From: Methylotenera sp. UBA6020
GTDB taxonomy: Bacteria > Pseudomonadota > Gammaproteobacteria > Burkholderiales > Methylophilaceae
Direction: 5' to 3'
Assembly (NCBI GenBank): GCA_002429455.1
Contig: DIZU01000007.1
Span: forward strand, 1-6,303
Length of the DNA: 6,303 nucleotides
Numbering within the stretch: the stretch's first letter is position 1; every line of letters starts with the position of its first letter. Under the pieces are notes generated by a model. That model did no database searches and was not told the origin of the DNA. It saw only the letters and a list, made by a program, of their open reading frames with translations. Shown piece after piece: positions 1-4,786 of the stretch. The translations under genes were made by a program, and so were the position numbers.

Positions 1-209
1 CTAGTCACCGTTAAATATTCAGTACTTATTCCAGATAAATATACTGCTTTATTTAATATCTCTAAATGTAATTTAAAAGTTTTTTTGAGGATGCCGTAGA
101 TATGTAGAGCTTATTTTCAGTTAATACACACACCGGCTTAATTGTAATAATAACTACATAAAAGTTTGTTAAATTCTCCTTAGTTTAAAAAATAATAAAG
201 GTTGATTAA
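1..209. other. AT-rich non-coding leader upstream of the phosphatase operon
   Basis: This stretch is strongly AT-rich and has no convincing reading frame on either strand. It must contain the 3' end or spacer of whatever lies to the left, and probably the promoter of the operon starting at 210. I found no -35/-10 pair good enough to call. TTGTAA at 142-147 is followed by no recognisable -10 box at normal spacing. No strong hairpin with a T-tract is seen. Confidence 0.6.
197..201 (+). promoter_or_regulatory. Ribosome binding site of the CBS-PP2C phosphatase gene
   Basis: AAAGG lies 8 bases before the ATG at 210. It is a moderate Shine-Dalgarno match and supports this ATG as the start. Confidence 0.6.
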
Positions 210-1487
210 ATGAATGCTCTCCAAATAAATTCAAAAGCTGGTTTGACTGAAATAGAAGCAGAATTTATTGCAAGAACCCTCCTGATTGATGTGCCGGTTA
301 TCAGCACAGCTCAAACTAATGATGATGTTTTTAATATATTCAAAAAATACAAAGATATCGTTGGTTTACCTGTGGTTGAGAATGGAAACCCTGTTGGACT
401 GATTAACCGTAATATTTTTATGGATGGAATGGCCAAACCGTTTCATAGAGACTTGTTCAACAGAAAAAGCTGCATTGCATTCATGGATAAGGAACCGTTG
501 GTGGTTCCTGAGAGTATGAGTATCCAAGACCTTAGTTTTCGGGTGGTGAATTCCGGCAGAAAAACACTGAATGATGGCTTCATCATTACTAACGACGATG
601 GCCAATATTTGGGAGTTGGTACAGGTGAGGATTTAGTGAAAGTCGTGACAAATCTACAGGCTGAAAAAAATCGCTTGGTCATGGAGAGTATCAACTATGC
701 CAGCGTGATTCAAAAATCGTTTTTACGTAGTTCAAAAGAGGATATGAACGCCTGTTTAAAAGATTTTTATATGCATTGGGAGCCGAGAGACAAAGTAGGT
801 GGCGATTATTATTTTTGCAAAAAATTCGATGATGGTTTCTTTTTTGCATTAATTGATTGCACCGGACATGGCGTGCCAGGCGCTTTCATGACTTTGATTA
901 TGGCCTCGTTTATTGATCATATATTGCTGGCAGATAATCGCCATGACCCCGCTGGTGCCTTGTCCATTATGAATAAAAAAGTAAAGACCGCTTTGGGTCA
1001 AGTTGAAAATACCGAGTCTTTGCTAGCCGAAGAGTCAAAGTTTGCAAAAATGGTGACCAAAGATGGCTCGGATGATGGCATGGATGCGGCGTTCTTCTGG
1101 GTCAACCAGCAGAATGAACAAATAATTTATGCCGGGGCAAAAACGCCTATATTTTATATTGGGCAAAGCGATGAAGAAGTGTCTATTGTCGATCCGGATA
1201 GAAAAGGCGTTGGCTACGTAGATACGCCTTATGACTACCAATGGACCAATAAAGAGATTCCGATTGTTAACGGGATGAGTGTATACCTGACCACCGATGG
1301 CATTATTGATCAAATAGGCGGGCCAAAGAACATTGCTTTTGGTAAGAAACGCTATGCCAACCTTCTGTTAGAACATCGAGCAAAACCCATGATAGAGCAG
1401 GAGGAAATTCTAATGACTGCTTTTTATGAGTATCAAGGCAAACAAAAGCGACGCGATGATGTGAGCTTAATGGGCTTCAGGCTTTAA
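210..1487 (+). CDS. CBS-pair PP2C-type (SpoIIE/SiaA-like) serine/threonine protein phosphatase
   Basis: This 425-residue soluble protein probably dephosphorylates the SiaC-type protein encoded two genes downstream. Residues about 24-145 resemble two CBS motifs (PVVENGNPVGLINR at 54-67; a second from about 89), a module that often binds adenine nucleotides. A helical linker (about 146-172, ending in INYASVIQKSFL) matches the linker found before SpoIIE phosphatase domains. The PP2C metal-site motifs follow: EPRDKVGGDYY with D199, DCTGHGVPGA with D216, DDGMDAA at 288-294, TTDGIIDQ with D363, and a terminal RRDDVSL with D416/D417. All the expected acidic residues seem present, so the enzyme should be active. 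Pseudomonas SiaA has the same catalytic domain but a membrane-bound HAMP sensor; no TM segment is seen here, so I withhold the name siaA. The gene is 12 bases upstream of siaB and is likely co-transcribed with it. Confidence 0.92.
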   Translation: MNALQINSKAGLTEIEAEFIARTLLIDVPVISTAQTNDDVFNIFKKYKDIVGLPVVENGNPVGLINRNIFMDGMAKPFHRDLFNRKSCIAFMDKEPLVVPESMSIQDLSFRVVNSGRKTLNDGFIITNDDGQYLGVGTGEDLVKVVTNLQAEKNRLVMESINYASVIQKSFLRSSKEDMNACLKDFYMHWEPRDKVGGDYYFCKKFDDGFFFALIDCTGHGVPGAFMTLIMASFIDHILLADNRHDPAGALSIMNKKVKTALGQVENTESLLAEESKFAKMVTKDGSDDGMDAAFFWVNQQNEQIIYAGAKTPIFYIGQSDEEVSIVDPDRKGVGYVDTPYDYQWTNKEIPIVNGMSVYLTTDGIIDQIGGPKNIAFGKKRYANLLLEHRAKPMIEQEEILMTAFYEYQGKQKRRDDVSLMGFRL

Positions 1488-1490
1488 ATT

Positions 1491-1495
1491 GGAGG
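1491..1495 (+). promoter_or_regulatory. Ribosome binding site deciding a GTG start for siaB
   Basis: GGAGG sits only 4 bases before the GTG at 1500. An ATG at 1498 overlaps it but reads ATG TGG AAA TAG and stops after three codons. The GTG is therefore the start that gives the family-like N-terminus. Confidence 0.65.
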
Positions 1496-1499
1496 TTAT

Positions 1500-2054
1500 G
1501 TGGAAATAGATCTATTCAATACTTTTCAGGACGATGCGGGCAAAAAGGGCATTGTTTTTTATTACAGCGGCGGGTTATCCCAAAACGTCATAGCAACTAT
1601 GGGCGACATTTTAAAACAGCGCCTTGATAACAACGATGCAAAAGGCAGTGTGACTAAGAAATTGTTTTCAAGCTTTATCGAAATGGTCCAGAACGCACTG
1701 CATTATTCTCCTCTGGTCCCCGACTCAAGCTTTGAAAAAATTGGTGCTGTTGCCGTAGGTAAAAGGGATGAGCATTTTTATATTATCTGCGGGAACTTGG
1801 TGGATAAGAAATACGTGAGCAGAATCACCGAAAAAATTGAGCTTGTTAACAGCATGACCAGGGATGAAGTAAAGCTGGCTTACCGCACACAGCTTAAAAA
1901 TGAAAACCACAACGCGGATGAGGTGAGTAAAGGTGCTGGCTTGGGCTTTCTGACACTTGCCCGAGACTCAATTTCTGCCATCGAATACTCATTTAAAGAT
2001 GTGCCAGGTTACGAACATGAATATTCGGAATTACATTTGAAAACGATTTTTTAA
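1500..2054 (+). CDS. siaB: SiaB-family (DUF6272) protein kinase
   Basis: This 184-residue cytoplasmic protein resembles SiaB, the GHKL/HATPase-like kinase that phosphorylates SiaC and opposes the PP2C phosphatase. Family-like features run in order. An N-terminal segment GIVFYYSGGLSQNVIATMG (17-35) comes first. The N-box-like helix FIEMVQNALHYS (59-70) has E61, Q64 and N65, which in this fold contact Mg-ATP. A CGNLV strand lies at 97-101. A glycine-rich lid KGAGLGFLTLARDS spans 144-157. Length is normal for the family. The start is the GTG at 1500; the overlapping ATG at 1498 is out of frame. It lies 12 bases after the phosphatase and 10 bases before the first possible siaC start, so the three genes look like one transcript. 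Anti-sigma-factor-type kinases (RsbW/SpoIIAB) share the fold, but the SiaC-type partner downstream favours SiaB. Confidence 0.88.
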   Translation: MEIDLFNTFQDDAGKKGIVFYYSGGLSQNVIATMGDILKQRLDNNDAKGSVTKKLFSSFIEMVQNALHYSPLVPDSSFEKIGAVAVGKRDEHFYIICGNLVDKKYVSRITEKIELVNSMTRDEVKLAYRTQLKNENHNADEVSKGAGLGFLTLARDSISAIEYSFKDVPGYEHEYSELHLKTIF

Positions 2055-2136
2055 AGGAACTCTTATGACAAGCCTTGCTATAGCCGGTACTTTACATCGC
2101 CATGGCTGGTGTTACTCTTCAGGAACTCATATGACA
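2055..2136 (+). repeat. Diverged tandem duplication of the siaC translation-start region
   Basis: AGGAACTCTTATGACA (2055-2070) recurs as AGGAACTCATATGACA (2121-2136), 15 of 16 bases identical. The offset is 66 bases, which is exactly 22 codons in the same frame. Each copy has an AGGA Shine-Dalgarno 6 bases before an ATG. The peptides that follow also match: MTSLAIAGT from the first ATG and MTDLYIART from the second share six of nine residues. This looks like an old in-frame duplication of the 5' end of siaC. Confidence 0.7.
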
Positions 2137-2520
2137 GATCTATATATTGCACGTACCGCTGACACTCCAGAAATTGATTTTAAATTTGCCTTAAATCAGC
2201 TCAACATTACTGGTGAAGCATTTCCTGAAGATGCCAATAGTTTTTTCTATCCAGTGTTAGTTGGCTTAGAAGCGTATCTGAAAAATATAGACAACCAGGA
2301 CGTGGAATTTAATTTTAATTTAACCTACTTCAATAGCGCCAGCACAAAAATGTTGTTTAATATTTTTGAGCTGCTCAATGACTCTGCATGTTCAAGTAAT
2401 AGAGTCACACTGAATTGGCACTATGACGAGGATGATGACACCATTAAAGAGTTTGGCGATGATGTGAACGAAGACTTCCCAGCCATTGATTACCACCCAG
2501 TGGTGACTTATTTAGCATAA
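2131..2520 (+). CDS. siaC: SiaC-family (DUF1987) regulatory phosphoprotein
   Basis: This is a small acidic STAS-like protein of 129 residues from the ATG at 2131. In Pseudomonas, SiaC is phosphorylated by SiaB and dephosphorylated by SiaA, and its unphosphorylated form activates the cyclase SiaD. Family marks are the start MTDLYIARTADTPEIDF, GEAFPEDANSFFYPVL (28-43), the phospho-site region LTYFNSASTKMLFNIFELL (64-82), and an acidic segment HYDEDDDTIKEFGDD. As I recall the family, the modified residue is a Thr in a YxNT-like motif; Ser69 falls there, with S71 and T72 as neighbours. I prefer the start at 2131 because the DUF1987 domain begins there at the usual length. The in-frame ATG at 2065 also has a good ribosome site and would add 22 residues. 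No terminator is visible in the 29 bases before the convergent cyclase gene. Confidence 0.88.
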   Translation: MTDLYIARTADTPEIDFKFALNQLNITGEAFPEDANSFFYPVLVGLEAYLKNIDNQDVEFNFNLTYFNSASTKMLFNIFELLNDSACSSNRVTLNWHYDEDDDTIKEFGDDVNEDFPAIDYHPVVTYLA

Positions 2521-2549
2521 AACTAATTTATAGCGGACATACTCTTTGC

Positions 2550-4361
2550 TTATTGGTCAATCGTGGCTTCTGCAGCGATGACTTGATTACGCCCGCTTTG
2601 CTTGGCTTGGTAGAGCGCTGCATCCACTCGTGGAATCAAATCTTCGGGTATCTCTCCAGGCCTGCGCTCTGCCACCCCAGCGCTGAAAGTGATGAGCACG
2701 CGTTCGTTCTTGTGCATAAAGAAGTTTTTGGTAAGCTCGCGCTGTACACGCGTGATCACACTGACTGCTTCATCTTGCGGGGTTGCGGGCAAGATAATGA
2801 TAAATTCCTCACCACCGTAACGGGCCACAATATCGGTGGTGCGTAGCACATCCTTGATTACTTTAACGAAATGAGTGAGCGCCTGATCTCCGGTGGCGTG
2901 GCCTAAGCTGTCGTTGAGTTTTTTGAAATGATCTATATCCATCATGGCGATGCACAAGTTGGTGTTGTGGCGGTCCGCCCGACTGAATTCACGCTCAAGT
3001 GCCTCATCCATGCCGCGTCGGTTCAAGGCCCCCGTCAGATAATCCTGATGCGCCACTTCACCGATATGGTCTAGTTCAGCGGTAAGTTCCAGTATTCTTT
3101 TTTCGGCTTCTATGGCTTTTTGCTGGCTGATGCTGAACTCATCACGTGTTCGTTGCACATTCAGGCCGATTGCACGCGTGTCATCCAGAATGCTATTCAG
3201 CAGCACATTCAGTTCGCCTATGTCTTCTGTAGAGGTAATGCGTTGCTGGTAATTTTCAATCTTTTCATGGTAATCGCTGGTGCTTTCAGTCATTTCTACC
3301 AACCTGTCGACGAAAGTTGTCACCATTTTTTTGAGAGTATCTTTGGCCTCTGTGAGTGCTGGCTTGATCTGCGATTGCTTATAGGCAAGTTCCTTTAAGC
3401 TGCTCTCAGCATCATAAAGCATGTTGATATTGAGCGGTTTGGAAACAATGTCGTTGATGACCATGGTCTGGCCGTGGAGCCATTTATCTTCTATCACCAG
3501 CTCACCCATACTGGAGGTTATCAACCGCAGTAGCTGTAATAATGATTCATGGATGCGTTGCTGGAGGTCCCGTTGCATCTCTATCGTCAATAAAATCGGT
3601 TTTAGTTCATCTGTGCATTTGAGCACTGCCTGCTCTGTGTTCGCCTGCCGCATTCTGGCTAGTAAGGCGACCGCTTTTTGCTGACTATCCGGCACTGCTT
3701 GCAAATTAGGGATAAGTGCCAGCTCAAACGTTCTGAGCAGCGTTTCACGCCAAGGATTGGGTAGATTGCTATTTGCCACGGTATTGGTTTGTATACTGGC
3801 ATTCGCTGGCAGTTGTAGCGTATTGCCATCTGTCTTTAATAGCGGCGGGCCGGGTGCGTCCGTCGCTGAACTACCCAACCCCCATGAGCTGATCAGTGCC
3901 TGGATTTTTTGCCCTAAGACCTCCGGATCGCTGGAGAAATTGCTCAGCACGCGACTTAGGCCTTCTTTCTTGCGGCTTAGGGTGACACCTTTATGGCTAA
4001 CTTCTAACTGCTTTAACAGGTTACGTATCAGTATCGACCAATTGACTTCAGCGACGTCGGTATCAACCGTGCCAGTCGGGAATAATTTGCGCAATTGCTC
4101 TTCCAGTTTGCTCCAGTCGTGCTTTTCAATCAGCGGCGCCATGGCTTGTGCTGCAACAATATATTTAGGCTTTTGCTTGCCAGCTTCATGCAGCACTTTT
4201 TCCAGAGTTTTACCAAGCTCCAAAGATATGTCGATCGACTTGGTTCCGGCGATTTCGTCATAAACACTACGAAAGTTATCGGGTGTTGGTGGCAACTTGC
4301 GATGCATCAGTTGCATCAACGTTTGGCGGGCAATTTCAATGGGTGTATTTTTTTTGTCCAT
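2550..4361 (-). CDS. Large soluble GGDEF diguanylate cyclase
   Basis: This 603-residue protein should make c-di-GMP from two GTP. The C-terminal GGDEF domain (about 437-598) has YLTGALNRRG, the metal-site DIDHFKKLNDSLGHATGD (D475, N483, D492), and the active-site GGEEF at 516-520. An intact RxxD inhibitory site (R507-D510) sits five residues before GGEEF, implying product feedback. The start PIEIARQTL...PTPDNFRSVYDEIAG is a recurrent N-terminus of proteobacterial GGDEF proteins. The middle is mostly helical with a low-complexity Ala/Asn/Pro-rich linker at about 165-205. A coiled-coil-like stalk (about 405-437) leads into the catalytic domain. No TM segment or signal peptide is seen, so it is probably cytoplasmic. 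It converges on siaC with 29 bases between stop codons. Pseudomonas SiaD is much shorter and in the sia operon, so SiaD equivalence is only a hypothesis. The ribosome site is weak (TATAGG just before ATG). Confidence 0.93.
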   Translation of the reverse strand: MDKKNTPIEIARQTLMQLMHRKLPPTPDNFRSVYDEIAGTKSIDISLELGKTLEKVLHEAGKQKPKYIVAAQAMAPLIEKHDWSKLEEQLRKLFPTGTVDTDVAEVNWSILIRNLLKQLEVSHKGVTLSRKKEGLSRVLSNFSSDPEVLGQKIQALISSWGLGSSATDAPGPPLLKTDGNTLQLPANASIQTNTVANSNLPNPWRETLLRTFELALIPNLQAVPDSQQKAVALLARMRQANTEQAVLKCTDELKPILLTIEMQRDLQQRIHESLLQLLRLITSSMGELVIEDKWLHGQTMVINDIVSKPLNINMLYDAESSLKELAYKQSQIKPALTEAKDTLKKMVTTFVDRLVEMTESTSDYHEKIENYQQRITSTEDIGELNVLLNSILDDTRAIGLNVQRTRDEFSISQQKAIEAEKRILELTAELDHIGEVAHQDYLTGALNRRGMDEALEREFSRADRHNTNLCIAMMDIDHFKKLNDSLGHATGDQALTHFVKVIKDVLRTTDIVARYGGEEFIIILPATPQDEAVSVITRVQRELTKNFFMHKNERVLITFSAGVAERRPGEIPEDLIPRVDAALYQAKQSGRNQVIAAEATIDQ

Positions 4362-4385
4362 AGCCTATAACTGCGTGATTTCCAT

Positions 4386-4413
4386 AAATAATCGTCATAG
4401 TAGGCGATTATTT
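4386..4413. repeat. Inverted repeat upstream of the cyclase gene
   Basis: AAATAATCG (4386-4394) and CGATTATTT (4405-4413) are perfect 9-base arms. A T-G wobble and a C-G pair extend the stem inward, leaving the loop ATAGTA. It lies 24 bases upstream of the cyclase start. There is no long T-tract on either strand, so an operator or a 5' leader hairpin is more likely than a terminator. Confidence 0.6.
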
Positions 4414-4424
4414 CCAGCATACAA
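4397..4424 (-). promoter_or_regulatory. Possible promoter of the cyclase gene
   Basis: On the minus strand TTGTAT (4419-4424) and TACTAT (4397-4402) are separated by 16 bases, partial matches to sigma-70 boxes (3 of 6 and 4 of 6). Transcription would begin near 4390, giving a leader of about 30 bases. The -10 candidate occupies the loop of the inverted repeat at 4386-4413, which would suit repressor control. The match is weak. Confidence 0.3.
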
Positions 4425-4696
4425 AACCACGGGTCATTTCAATAGCAGGATTAGTGATGTACTAAGGTGTTAATTCTTAAAAATGGACTGATATTGAGTG
4501 GCAATCTAGCTTAGCCTTGTAATTAATGTTGCTGAATAGCGTCGCTAGCAAATCACCTTAGGCCGGTTTGCTGATATCCATGGCACTAGTGGTCAGTGAG
4601 GTAAGCTGATTTTTCGTGGAGGCTAATATTTCTTCGAATGTAGGAAGTTCAAGGGTATTGCTGGTTCATAAATTGCTTAAAGTTTCCACCGAGCGT

Positions 4697-4723
4697 TGCT
4701 ATGCGTGTTACTTTCGCATAGCA
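4697..4723. repeat. Inverted repeat upstream of the sensor gene
   Basis: TGCTATGCG (4697-4705) and CGCATAGCA (4715-4723) are perfect 9-base arms around a 9-base spacer. The element lies 63 bases upstream of the sensor start. The sequence after it is not T-rich, so it does not look like an intrinsic terminator. It may be a regulator site or part of a dispersed palindromic repeat. Confidence 0.6.
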
Positions 4724-4740
4724 GAAGAGTGTTGTACTAT
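4713..4740 (+). promoter_or_regulatory. Possible promoter of the sensor gene
   Basis: TTCGCA (4713-4718) and TACTAT (4735-4740) are spaced by 16 bases, each 4 of 6 to the sigma-70 consensus. The -35 candidate overlaps the right arm of the inverted repeat at 4697-4723. The predicted leader would be about 40 bases. This is a weak call. Confidence 0.22.
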
Positions 4741-4786
4741 TCAAAAACTCGATAACTAAACAATTAGAATAACTGACTTTCCACAA

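Larger units (their letters stand above)
4362..4786. other. Intergenic region between divergent cyclase and sensor genes
   Basis: These 425 bases separate two divergent signalling genes and carry no intact gene that I can support. They hold two inverted repeats (4386-4413 and 4697-4723), weak promoter-like hexamers for each flanking gene, and two short minus-strand open stretches that may be a decayed gene end (4558-4665, and from 4649 towards 4818). The middle part, about 4440-4556, shows nothing I recognise. Confidence 0.6.

Noticed and set aside
1399..1487. A strong internal Shine-Dalgarno AGGAGG (1399-1404) with an in-frame ATG at 1413 inside the phosphatase gene, which could start a 24-residue peptide.
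   Set aside because: The bases encode the ordinary Gln-Glu-Glu of the phosphatase and the product would only be the tail of the PP2C domain. Most likely a coincidence of codon use.
2065..2130. Use of the upstream ATG at 2065 as the main siaC start (151 residues).
   Set aside because: The DUF1987 domain starts at the second ATG, and the added 22 residues look like a decayed copy of that same start. Kept as a finding rather than the primary call.
2516..2531. Short AT dyad ATAAA-N5-TTTAT between the convergent siaC and cyclase stop codons, considered as a bidirectional terminator.
   Set aside because: Five A-T pairs without GC content make too weak a stem, and no T-tract follows on either strand.
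3757..4263. A 168-codon plus-strand open frame with a hydrophobic, signal-peptide-like start.
   Set aside because: It lies fully antisense to the cyclase gene, whose domain content is clear. Its composition is that of a reverse-complement shadow and no family motif is seen.
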